64,000 nucleotides of DNA from Flavobacteriaceae bacterium UBA7302 (GTDB taxonomy: Bacteria > Bacteroidota > Bacteroidia > Flavobacteriales > Flavobacteriaceae): assembly GCA_002471825.1 (NCBI GenBank), contig DKQS01000009.1:62001-126000 (forward strand). Reading direction: 5' to 3'. A model generated the notes under the pieces. That model was not told the DNA's origin. It saw nothing but the letters and a program-made list of their open reading frames with translations, and did no database searches. Positions within the stretch are counted from its first letter, which is position 1. Each line of letters opens with the position of its first letter. Positions 51,864 through 60,572 of this stretch are shown one piece after another. The position numbers and the translations under genes are program-made.

Positions 51864-51899
51864 TGCACTTCCATTGCACTTATTATTAAATTACTTTTA
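51864..51899 (+). promoter_or_regulatory. Promoter with TGCAC-N4-ATTGCA dyad, cargo operon 2
   Basis: TGCACTTCCATTGCA (51864-51878) has the same dyad, with the two TGCACTT words again 11 bases apart. A -7-like TACTTTTA (51892-51899) follows 13 bases later, and the DUF3703 ATG at 51916 comes next. The match to the 48849 element in sequence and spacing is the evidence. Confidence 0.6.
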
Positions 51900-51915
51900 T
51901 CCAAAATTAGTGGAT

Positions 51916-52278
51916 ATGAAGTTTAATACTAAAATACCTAAACATATCAAACAGGCTTATATCGAAGAATTAAAACAATACAGTTTCTGTTTAGAAAATA
52001 AGCGGTTTGGTAATGCTTGGTTTCATTTAGAACGCAGTCATATAATAGGACAGTCTTATCCTATAGAACATACCTATTCACATTGGCTAATGCTAAAGTT
52101 TGGATTTAGACAAAAAGATACTAAAGAAGTATTCGGTCAAATTATTAGATTGCTTGTTGGTGGTTGGAAATCATTTATAAATCACGTTCCTCTTGGTAAT
52201 ACAGGTGGCGCAAACGTACCACCATTAAAACGTATGCCTATTCCAAATGACATTGAAAAAGTATTAGATATAGAATGA
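51916..52278 (+). CDS. DUF3703 family protein
   Basis: A 120-residue soluble protein with ENKRFGNAWFHLERSHIIGQ, a conserved His-rich middle (IEHTYSHWLMLKFGF) and GNTGGANVPPLKRMPIP near the C-terminus, matching DUF3703. Members are often found beside metal-resistance genes, but no activity is known. ATG at 51916 was chosen over an earlier start because the -7-like box lies between. It heads a four-gene unit overlapping merTP by four bases. Confidence 0.82.
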   Translation: MKFNTKIPKHIKQAYIEELKQYSFCLENKRFGNAWFHLERSHIIGQSYPIEHTYSHWLMLKFGFRQKDTKEVFGQIIRLLVGGWKSFINHVPLGNTGGANVPPLKRMPIPNDIEKVLDIE

Positions 52279-52862
52279 AAAATAAATTAGCGGTTACAAG
52301 TATCCTAACAGCAATCACAGCTTCATTGTGTTGCATCACACCAGTTTTGGCATTAATTGCAGGAACAAGTGGTGTAGCTTCAACTTTTTCTTGGATAGAA
52401 CCATTTAGACCTTACTTAATAGGGCTAACTATATTAGTTCTTCTCTTTGCTTGGTATCAAAAATTAAAACCAGAAAAAGAAATCGACTGTGAATGTGAAA
52501 CGGATAAAAAACCAAAATTTATTCAGTCAAAAACCTTTTTAGGAGTTGTAACAGTATTCGCAATAGTGATGTTGGCATTTCCATACTACTCAAGTATGTT
52601 TTATCCAAATTCAGAGAAACAAATTGTTGTCGTTGATAAATCAAATATCAAAACAACAGAGTATAAAATAAGTGGAATGACTTGTCCCAGTTGTGAAGCT
52701 CACGTAAACCACGAAGTAAATAAACTTAACGGAATTGTGAACTCAAAAACATCATACAAGAATGGTAACGCAATCATTGAGTATGACCAAACTAAAACTA
52801 ATGAATTAGAAATTGAGAAAGCAATTAATTCTACAGGTTATAAAGTAACTGATAAAAATTAA
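52275..52862 (+). CDS. merTP: MerTP-type transporter (MerT membrane part fused to MerP/HMA domain)
   Basis: A 195-residue protein. The first part has three transmembrane helices and the MerT motif SLCCITPV (C19, C20). A C-terminal heavy-metal-associated domain carries GMTCPSCEAHVNHE (Cys near residues 137 and 140). MerT/MerP move Hg(II) into the cytoplasm for reduction by MerA, but no merA is in this window, so the cargo may be another soft metal or merA lies beyond the right edge. It overlaps DUF3703 by four bases and is followed by the GDCCVxC gene. Confidence 0.88.
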   Translation: MKNKLAVTSILTAITASLCCITPVLALIAGTSGVASTFSWIEPFRPYLIGLTILVLLFAWYQKLKPEKEIDCECETDKKPKFIQSKTFLGVVTVFAIVMLAFPYYSSMFYPNSEKQIVVVDKSNIKTTEYKISGMTCPSCEAHVNHEVNKLNGIVNSKTSYKNGNAIIEYDQTKTNELEIEKAINSTGYKVTDKN

Positions 52863-52867
52863 AATTG

Positions 52868-53074
52868 ATGCAAACTATATTAAAATCTGAAATCACTTGC
52901 CCAACCTGTGGTCATAAAAAGGAAGAAGATATGCCAACAAATGCCTGTCAATTCTTTTATGAATGTGAGAAATGTAAAACAGTTTTAAAACCAAACAAAG
53001 GAGATTGTTGTGTGTATTGTTCTTATGGTACAGTTCCTTGTCCACCAATTCAACAAAACAAAAGTTGTTGTTAA
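52868..53074 (+). CDS. GDCCVxC domain protein
   Basis: A 68-residue Cys-rich protein with CPTCGHKKEEDMPTNAC and CEKCK, then the name-giving GDCCVYCSYGTVPCPP and a terminal Cys-Cys. Eleven or so cysteines suggest binding of soft metals. Some members contain selenocysteine; here Cys codons are used. Its constant place beside MerTP suggests a metallochaperone or metal scavenger, which is inference. ATG at 52868 is used rather than the preceding TTG. Confidence 0.85.
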   Translation: MQTILKSEITCPTCGHKKEEDMPTNACQFFYECEKCKTVLKPNKGDCCVYCSYGTVPCPPIQQNKSCC

Positions 53075-53084
53075 AACTAACTTG

Positions 53085-55037
53085 ATGAAAAAAAAGAAAA
53101 TCAATTTAAAAGATTTAAAACCAAATTCAGAAGCACAACATTCTCACGATGATGGTCATAATCACGGTAATGGAAGTGCATTCAAAACATACATTCCTGC
53201 TATCATAAGTTTTGTTATGTTAATGGTAGGTATCGCTGTAGATTATTTTGATGCGATTCCTCAATTTCAAGGATGGATTCGAGTAGTTTGGTACACTTTA
53301 GCATATATTCCAGTTGGATTTCCTGTAATTAAAGAAGGTTGGAAAAGTCTTATAAAAGGCGATGTTTTTACCGAGTTCTTTTTAATGTCTATTGCCACCA
53401 TTGGTGCGTTTATCATTGGTGAATATCCTGAAGGTGTGGCAGTAATGCTATTTTATGCAGTAGGAGAATTATTTCAAAACGCAGCAGTTAATAGAGCAAA
53501 AGGAAATATTAAAGCCTTATTAGATGTTCGACCAAAAGAAGCCAATGTATTTCGTGATGGTGATTATGTTAGTGTGTCGCCAGAAGCTGTAAATATTGGT
53601 GAAAAAATACAAATTCGAGTAGGTGAGAAAATACCGTTAGATGGGATTTTATTATCCGAAAAAGCATCTCTAAACACCGCAGCGTTAACAGGCGAGAGCA
53701 AACCAGATTCCATTCAGAAAGAAGCAAAGGTTTACGCAGGTAGTATCAATTTAGAAAGCGTTATTGAAGTTGAGGTAACTAATAAGTTTGAAGACAGTTC
53801 TATTGCGAGAATATTAGATTTGGTTCAAAATGCTACAGCTCGTAAGTCTAAAACAGAACTATTTATTAGACAGTTTGCTCGTATCTACACACCAATTGTT
53901 GTGTTTTTAGCTATTGGTGTTACTTTTATACCTTACTTTTTTGTAGATGATTATGTGTTTAGAGATTGGTTATACAGAGCATTAATTTTCTTGGTAATAT
54001 CTTGTCCTTGTGCCTTAGTGATTTCAATTCCATTAGGATATTTCGGTGGATTGGGAGCAGCTTCAAAAAATGGAATATTATTTAAAGGTGCTTCATTTTT
54101 AGATGCTATGACCAAAATAAATACTTTGGTAATGGACAAAACAGGAACCGTTACCAAAGGTGTTTTTAAAATCAAAGAAGTAAAAGCAATTGGTTGGAAT
54201 GAATCTGATTTTATGAAGTATTTAATGGCTATGGAAGAACAATCCACGCATCCAATAGCTAAAGCCATAATGGTATATAAAGGAACTGAAAATAGCTATG
54301 AAGCAAAAGAAGTTTCTGAAATTGCTGGTAAAGGATTAAAAGGTATAGTAAACGGTAAAACTGTTTTAGTAGGTAACCAAGCCTTAATGATTGCCAATAG
54401 TATTGATGTTCCAACTGAAACGGAATCTATTGTAGAATCGATAGTATTAGTTGCTATCGATAATCAATTTGCAGGTTATGTAGTAATAGCAGATGAATTA
54501 AAAGAGGATGCAAAAGAAACAATTACAGATTTACATAAAGTAGGCATTAAAAATATTATGATGCTTTCTGGTGATAAAGATTCTATAACTCAACAAGTCG
54601 CTAAAAAGTTGAATATTGAAAATGCTAAAGGTGGTTTACTACCAGAAGATAAATTAAACGAAGTTGAATCTTTAAAGAAGAATCCTGAAAATAAAGTAGC
54701 CTTTATAGGTGATGGTATTAACGATGCACCTGTTTTAGCATTAAGTAACGTTGGTATTGCGATGGGTGGTTTAGGTAGTGATGTAGCTATTGAAACAGCA
54801 GATGTCATTATTCAAACAGACCAACCATCAAAAGTAGTGAGAGCCATTAAAATTAGTCGTTCTACACGCAAAGTAGTTTGGCAGAATATCATTTTAGCGT
54901 TTGGAGTTAAAGTTATTGTCTTGATATTAGGAGCAGGTGGTTTAGCCACAATGTGGGAAGCTGTTTTTGCAGATGTAGGAGTAGCATTATTAGCAATTTT
55001 AAATGCAGTTCGATTGCAGAAAATGAAATGGGATTAA
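53085..55037 (+). CDS. P1B-type heavy-metal ATPase, Zn/Cd/Pb class
   Basis: A 650-residue metal-exporting ATPase. The N-terminus lacks an HMA domain and instead is His/Asp-rich (SHDDGHNHGNG, residues ~20-31). Core motifs: TGES phosphatase loop, CPC at C307/C309 in SCPCALVIS, phosphorylated Asp351 in DKTGTVT, HP in THPIAKA and GDGINDAP. The CPC-ALVIS type and missing P1B-1 Cu signature favour Zn(II)/Cd(II)/Pb(II) export. It lies 10 bases after GDCCVxC in the same unit. Confidence 0.92.
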   Translation: MKKKKINLKDLKPNSEAQHSHDDGHNHGNGSAFKTYIPAIISFVMLMVGIAVDYFDAIPQFQGWIRVVWYTLAYIPVGFPVIKEGWKSLIKGDVFTEFFLMSIATIGAFIIGEYPEGVAVMLFYAVGELFQNAAVNRAKGNIKALLDVRPKEANVFRDGDYVSVSPEAVNIGEKIQIRVGEKIPLDGILLSEKASLNTAALTGESKPDSIQKEAKVYAGSINLESVIEVEVTNKFEDSSIARILDLVQNATARKSKTELFIRQFARIYTPIVVFLAIGVTFIPYFFVDDYVFRDWLYRALIFLVISCPCALVISIPLGYFGGLGAASKNGILFKGASFLDAMTKINTLVMDKTGTVTKGVFKIKEVKAIGWNESDFMKYLMAMEEQSTHPIAKAIMVYKGTENSYEAKEVSEIAGKGLKGIVNGKTVLVGNQALMIANSIDVPTETESIVESIVLVAIDNQFAGYVVIADELKEDAKETITDLHKVGIKNIMMLSGDKDSITQQVAKKLNIENAKGGLLPEDKLNEVESLKKNPENKVAFIGDGINDAPVLALSNVGIAMGGLGSDVAIETADVIIQTDQPSKVVRAIKISRSTRKVVWQNIILAFGVKVIVLILGAGGLATMWEAVFADVGVALLAILNAVRLQKMKWD

Positions 55038-55108
55038 GCAGATTAATCAATTAAACTTCTGTTAAACAAAATCAATAGTTGTTAAAATTTCGTAACTTCG
55101 CAATCAAT

Positions 55109-55522
55109 ATGAAGCAGATTTTCCATAAAATAATGTCTTTAGCAATGACTTTTGTAGTGTTATTCTCTACAATGTCATTTACTGTGAATATGCATTATTG
55201 TGGAGATACTTTAGTAGAATCTGCTATCTTTCAAAAAGCCAAAGGTTGCGGAATGGAAATGGAAAAGCCTTCAACCGAAGAATGTTCTATTACCAAGAAA
55301 AATTGTTGTGATGATAAACAATTAGCAATTGAAGGTCAAGACGAATTACAATTGCAAGTTGACAAAATCACGTTTGAGCAACAAGTATTCATCGCTTCAT
55401 TTGTTTATACTTACATTAACCTTTTTGAAGGTTTAGACAGTAATGTATCTACCTACGAAGAATACAAACCACCACTCGTCATAAGGCAACTCTACAAGAT
55501 TGACGAGACATACTTAATTTGA
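55109..55522 (+). CDS. HYC_CC_PP family protein
   Basis: A 137-residue exported protein: signal-like segment (MKQIFHKIMSLAMTFVVLFS), then HYCGDTLVESAIF, two Cys of KKNCCDD, and a C-terminal YKPPL, the three markers that give the family its name. Its role is unknown; position beside metal pumps suggests a periplasmic metal-binding helper. An AT-rich 71-base gap with a near-consensus TAACTTCG box precedes it. Confidence 0.82.
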   Translation: MKQIFHKIMSLAMTFVVLFSTMSFTVNMHYCGDTLVESAIFQKAKGCGMEMEKPSTEECSITKKNCCDDKQLAIEGQDELQLQVDKITFEQQVFIASFVYTYINLFEGLDSNVSTYEEYKPPLVIRQLYKIDETYLI

Positions 55523-55629
55523 TTTTTAAACAATAGACTCTTTTATCCTATGACTGCAATGTCGTAAGGATAATTTACTGTATTCGGTGTTTTTACAACA
55601 CTATTGTCTAATTGTTTAAAATCAATCAT

Positions 55630-58600
55630 ATGCTAAATAAAAGCATCAAATTTTTAATAGAAAACAAACTCGTTGCAGTTTTACTACTTGTCCTTTTTAT
55701 TGGATGGGGAACTGTTAATGCACCTTTTAATTGGGATACAGGATTTTTGCCAAGTAACCCTGTAGCAGTAGATGCTATTCCCGATATAGGTGAAAATCAA
55801 CAAATCGTATTTACCAAGTGGGATGGTCGTTCCCCTCAAGATATAGAAGACCAAATAACCTATCCATTAACCACATCATTATTGGGTATTCCTGGAGTGA
55901 AAACCATTCGTAGTTCCTCTATGTTTGGGTTTTCAAGCATCTATATCATTTTTGAAGAGGATATAGAATTTTACTGGAGCAGAAGTCGTATTCTCGAAAA
56001 ACTTAATTCCTTACCAAGTGGTTTATTACCCGAAGGTGTTAATCCAGCGTTAGGTCCAGATGCCACAGGATTAGGACAAATATTTTGGTACACACTTGAA
56101 GGTCGTGATGAGAACGGTAATGTAACAGGTGGTTGGGATTTACACGAATTACGTAGTATTCAAGATTACTATGTTAAATATGCCTTGTCCTCTGCAAGCG
56201 GTGTTTCTGAAGTTGCATCAATTGGTGGTTATGTTCAAGAGTACCAAGTGGATGTAAACCCAGAACTAATGCGTCAATATAACATTGGGTTACATCATAT
56301 TGTTAAAGCTGTAAAAGAAAGTAATAAGGATATTGGCGCACAAACCTTGGAAATTAACCAAGCTGAATATTTAGTTCGTGGTTTGGGGTATGTAAAATCC
56401 ATTGCAGATATTGAAAATGCTGTAGTTGATTCTGAAAATTTCACTTCAATAAAAATTAAAGACATTGGAAAAGTTTCATTAGGTCCAGCAACAAGACGAG
56501 GTTTATTGGATAAAGAAGGTGCTGAAGTTGTTGGTGCTGTTGTGGTGGCTCGTTATGGAGCAAACCCAATGGAAGTCATTAATAACGTAAAGAAAAAAAT
56601 TAATGAATTAAGTGCAGGATTACCTTCAAAAGTTTTGGCAGATGGAAGAACATCACAAGTTACCATAGTGCCTTTTTATGACAGAACAGAATTGATACAA
56701 GAAACTTTAGGTACACTCAATGAAGCCTTAACTCTTGAAATATTGATTACCATTTTGGTTATAATCATTATGGTGTTTAATCTTCGAGCTTCTGTCTTGA
56801 TTTCAGGATTATTACCAGTTGCAGTCTTAATGGTATTTATTGCGATGAAACTCTTTGGCGTCGATGCTAATATTGTCGCATTATCTGGTATTGCAATTGC
56901 TATCGGAACAATGGTCGATGTTGGTGTTATACTATCAGAAAATATCATTCGGCATTTAGATGAAGATGATGGAACACAATCCATTAATACAGTAGTTTAC
57001 AACGCAACAGCCGAAGTTTCTGGTGCAATCGTAACCGCAGTAATGACTACAATTATAAGTTTCATTCCTGTATTTACAATGATTGGCGCTGAAGGTAAAT
57101 TGTTCAGACCATTAGCATTCACAAAAACCTTTGCATTAACAGCTTCAATAATTGTAGCATTGTTTTTAATTCCACCTTTTGCAGCGTTTTTATTCAGAAA
57201 GAAAAGCATAAAAACGCATTTTAAATATGCTTTAAATGGCGTTTTAATAGTATTAGGGATAATAGCAATAATCTATGGTTATTGGTTAGGATTAATATTG
57301 ATAGCTTTTGGTATCACAGCATTGTTAAGTACTCAAAATAAAATAACAGAAAAACAATCCAACTTAATTAATATCATAATATGTACAACTGCAATAGTAT
57401 TTCTGTTAGCGGAATATTGGAGACCTTTAGGAGTTGATAAAAGTATCTTCTGGAACCTCACCTTTGTTGGTGTCATTTGCTTTGGCTTATTGGGTGTTTT
57501 CTCATTGTTTATCAGGTATTATACTCGAATTTTAAGATGGTGTTTAGATAATAAATTACTATTTCTTTCAATTCCAACTGCAATTGTCATTGCTGGTTTT
57601 TTCATTATGAAAAACACAGGCAAAGAATTTATGCCATCGTTAAATGAAGGTTCTTTTTTATTGATGCCTACTTCTATGCCACATTCTGGTGTAGAAGAAA
57701 ATAAGCGTGTTTTACAGCAGTTAGATATGGCAGTTGCCAGTATTCCTGAAATCGAAACTGTAGTTGGAAAAGCAGGTCGTACAGAATCTGCATTAGACCC
57801 AGCACCACTATCAATGTATGAAAATGTTATTCAGTATAAGTCAGAATATATGCTGAATGAAAACCGAGAACGTCAACGCTACAAAGTGAATAATGATGGC
57901 TTGTTTGAATTAAAAGATGGTCGATTTATCGCAAATCCAAATAATACAGAAAATGTCACCTTGAGCACAGTCGAAAGGTCTCAACTCATTCCAGACAATA
58001 ATGGAGAGTTCTATCGAAATTGGAGACCTGAAATACAATCACCAGATGATATTTGGAACGAAATTGTAAAAGTGACCAAATTACCAGGCGTAACGTCTGC
58101 ACCAAAGCTACAACCTATTGAAACCCGATTGGTAATGTTGCAAACAGGAATGCGAGCACCAATGGGTATTAAAATAAAAGGGCAAGATTTAAAGCAGATT
58201 GAAGCGTTTGGAATGCGATTAGAAGATATTTTAAAACAAGCTGAAGGTGTAAAAGATGAAGCTGTTTTTGCAGACCGTATTGTAGGTAAACCCTATTTGT
58301 TAATTGATATTGATAGAGAGAAAATTGCTCGTTATGGCGTAACCATTGAGGAAGTTCAAAATGTTTTGAAAGTGGCTGTTGGTGGTATGGTATTAACACA
58401 GACAGTAGAAGGTCGTGAGCGTTATGGTGTTAGAGTTCGTTACCCAAGAGAATTAAGAGCAAATCCAACCGATTTAAAACAAATCTATGTGCCTGTTGAA
58501 AAAGGAAGCCCTATTCCTTTAAGTGAATTAGCGACTATAAAATATGAACAAGGTCCACAAGTAATTAAAAGTGAAGACACTTTTTTAGTTGGCTATGTGT

Positions 58601-59337
58601 TATTTGATAAAATGGATGGTTTTGCAGAAGTCAATGTGGTAGAAAATGCACAAACCTTAATTCAAGAAAAGATAGATAGTGGCGAATTGGTAGTCCCAAA
58701 AGGTATCAACTACCAATTTACGGGAACGTATGAAAACCAATTAAGAGCAGAAAAAACCTTGTCGGTTGTTGTGCCTTTAGCGTTGGCAATCATTTTCTTA
58801 ATTCTGTATTTCCAATTTCGTTCAGTAGGGACATCACTAATGGTATTCACAGGTATTGCAGTTGCTTTTGCTGGTGGTTTTGTAATGATATGGCTCTATG
58901 GTCAAGATTGGTTCTTAAACTTCAATGTCTTTGGTGAAAATCTGCGCGATTTATTTCAAATGCACCCCATTAATTTAAGTGTAGCGGTTTGGGTTGGGTT
59001 TATTGCACTATTTGGTATCGCAACCGATGATGGAGTTGTAATGGCAACCTATTTAACTCAAACATTCGGTAGAAATACACCGGAAAACAAAAAACAGGTT
59101 AGAGCATCAGTTGTTGAAGCTGGTGAAAAACGAATCAGACCGTGTTTAATGACTACAGCTACGACCATTTTAGCATTATTACCAGTATTAACCTCTACAG
59201 GTCGAGGAAGCGATATAATGATACCTATGGCAATACCAAGTTTTGGTGGAATGTTAATCGCTTTAATCACTTTGTTTGTTGTACCAGTATTGTATAGCTG
59301 GAAAGCAGAAGTTCAACTTAAAAGAACATCAAAATGA
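55630..59337 (+). CDS. CusA/CzcA-type heavy-metal RND efflux pump
   Basis: A 1,235-residue RND transporter driving metal ions across the outer membrane with an adaptor and TolC partner. Proton-relay Asp is in GIAIAIGTMVDVGVILSE, and the Met-rich metal path appears as LLMPTSMPHS and LVMLQTGMRAPMGIKI, as in Cu/Ag CusA. It is ~190 residues longer than E. coli CusA: an extra hydrophobic stretch (residues ~525-650) adds possible helices, and a soluble loop is enlarged near 720-800. Start at 55630 gives MLNKSIKFLIEN. No adaptor gene is adjacent. Confidence 0.93.
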   Translation: MLNKSIKFLIENKLVAVLLLVLFIGWGTVNAPFNWDTGFLPSNPVAVDAIPDIGENQQIVFTKWDGRSPQDIEDQITYPLTTSLLGIPGVKTIRSSSMFGFSSIYIIFEEDIEFYWSRSRILEKLNSLPSGLLPEGVNPALGPDATGLGQIFWYTLEGRDENGNVTGGWDLHELRSIQDYYVKYALSSASGVSEVASIGGYVQEYQVDVNPELMRQYNIGLHHIVKAVKESNKDIGAQTLEINQAEYLVRGLGYVKSIADIENAVVDSENFTSIKIKDIGKVSLGPATRRGLLDKEGAEVVGAVVVARYGANPMEVINNVKKKINELSAGLPSKVLADGRTSQVTIVPFYDRTELIQETLGTLNEALTLEILITILVIIIMVFNLRASVLISGLLPVAVLMVFIAMKLFGVDANIVALSGIAIAIGTMVDVGVILSENIIRHLDEDDGTQSINTVVYNATAEVSGAIVTAVMTTIISFIPVFTMIGAEGKLFRPLAFTKTFALTASIIVALFLIPPFAAFLFRKKSIKTHFKYALNGVLIVLGIIAIIYGYWLGLILIAFGITALLSTQNKITEKQSNLINIIICTTAIVFLLAEYWRPLGVDKSIFWNLTFVGVICFGLLGVFSLFIRYYTRILRWCLDNKLLFLSIPTAIVIAGFFIMKNTGKEFMPSLNEGSFLLMPTSMPHSGVEENKRVLQQLDMAVASIPEIETVVGKAGRTESALDPAPLSMYENVIQYKSEYMLNENRERQRYKVNNDGLFELKDGRFIANPNNTENVTLSTVERSQLIPDNNGEFYRNWRPEIQSPDDIWNEIVKVTKLPGVTSAPKLQPIETRLVMLQTGMRAPMGIKIKGQDLKQIEAFGMRLEDILKQAEGVKDEAVFADRIVGKPYLLIDIDREKIARYGVTIEEVQNVLKVAVGGMVLTQTVEGRERYGVRVRYPRELRANPTDLKQIYVPVEKGSPIPLSELATIKYEQGPQVIKSEDTFLVGYVLFDKMDGFAEVNVVENAQTLIQEKIDSGELVVPKGINYQFTGTYENQLRAEKTLSVVVPLALAIIFLILYFQFRSVGTSLMVFTGIAVAFAGGFVMIWLYGQDWFLNFNVFGENLRDLFQMHPINLSVAVWVGFIALFGIATDDGVVMATYLTQTFGRNTPENKKQVRASVVEAGEKRIRPCLMTTATTILALLPVLTSTGRGSDIMIPMAIPSFGGMLIALITLFVVPVLYSWKAEVQLKRTSK

Positions 59338-60569
59338 AATATAAATCAATACAAATAAAAATCGTCTTGGCTCTTGGCTCTTGTTTCTTGAGTCTTTTTG
59401 CGAACGCTCAACAATTAGAAATACTTATCGATGAAGCCTTAACAAACAATCCAGAAATTCAAAAGTTTGAGTTACAATACAAAAGAGCTTCCGAAAAGGT
59501 AAACGAGGTCAACACCATTCCTAATACCGAATTTGGTGTTGGTTATTTTGTGAGTGAGCCAGAAACACGAACAGGTGCACAGCGCTTTAAAGTATCTGCT
59601 AAACAAATGTTACCGTGGTTTGGGACTATTACTTCGAGAGAAAATTACGTGAGTTCATTGGCAGATGCTAAATACGAAGACATTGTCATCGCAAAGCGAA
59701 AACTAATGGCTTCGGTATCACAATCCTATTATAATCTATACGCTAACAAAGCAAAGCAAGAGGTCTTAACTGAAAACATTAAACTATTAGAAACTTATGA
59801 AACGTTGGCATTAACTTCTGTAGAGGTTGGTAAAGCATCCGCAGTAGATGTGTTGCGATTGCAAATGCGTCAGAACGAAATGCAACAATTAAAAGATGTA
59901 TTGCAACAACAGTTTTTAGCAGAACAAACTAACTTCAATAATCTATTGAATAGAGATAATGATGTTACCGTGAATGTGGTAGATAGTTTAGTTATTCCAT
60001 CAGATGATTTTGAAGTTAATACTGAAAGTTTAGCATTACATCCTGAATTATTGAAATATGATAAACTATACCAATCCATAGAGCAATCAGAATTATTGAA
60101 TCAAAAAGAAAGTAGTCCAATGATTGGTTTTGGATTAGATTATATCAATGTTGCTGAAAGACCAAATATGGATTTCAGCGATAACGGAAAGGATATTGTA
60201 ATGCCAATGGTTTCGGTATCTATCCCAATTTTCAATAAGAAATATAAATCCCAAACCAAACAAAATGATTTGCAACAGCAGGAAATTACTGCTCAAAAAC
60301 AGGAACGTTTAAATGCATTGGAAACGCTTTTAGACAAAGCGATTAACGAACGCATTTCTGCAAGAATAAGTTATGCTACCCAAACCAAAAACCTACAGCA
60401 AGCCAAAGATGCAGAAGACATTTTAATCAAAAGCTACGAAACAGGAACGATTGATTTTAATGATGTTTTAGATATTCAAGAACTACAATTAAAGTTTCAA
60501 ATGAACCAAATAGAGTCTATTAAGGGCTACTATGTGCAAAGCACAATTATTAATTATTTAATTCAGTAA
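59334..60569 (+). CDS. TolC-family outer-membrane efflux channel
   Basis: A 411-residue outer-membrane factor with a signal peptide (ending FANAQQ) and the two TolC repeats of long coiled-coil alpha-helices (residues ~30-210 and ~225-410). It overlaps the CusA-like gene by four bases (ATGA), so they form one efflux complex. A periplasmic adaptor is still needed and may be encoded at or beyond 63888. Confidence 0.9.
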   Translation: MKYKSIQIKIVLALGSCFLSLFANAQQLEILIDEALTNNPEIQKFELQYKRASEKVNEVNTIPNTEFGVGYFVSEPETRTGAQRFKVSAKQMLPWFGTITSRENYVSSLADAKYEDIVIAKRKLMASVSQSYYNLYANKAKQEVLTENIKLLETYETLALTSVEVGKASAVDVLRLQMRQNEMQQLKDVLQQQFLAEQTNFNNLLNRDNDVTVNVVDSLVIPSDDFEVNTESLALHPELLKYDKLYQSIEQSELLNQKESSPMIGFGLDYINVAERPNMDFSDNGKDIVMPMVSVSIPIFNKKYKSQTKQNDLQQQEITAQKQERLNALETLLDKAINERISARISYATQTKNLQQAKDAEDILIKSYETGTIDFNDVLDIQELQLKFQMNQIESIKGYYVQSTIINYLIQ

Positions 60570-60572
60570 ACT

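Noticed and set aside
52275..52862. Declaring the island a mercury-resistance operon
   Set aside because: MerTP alone without merA or a MerR-type mercury regulator in the window does not support that claim.
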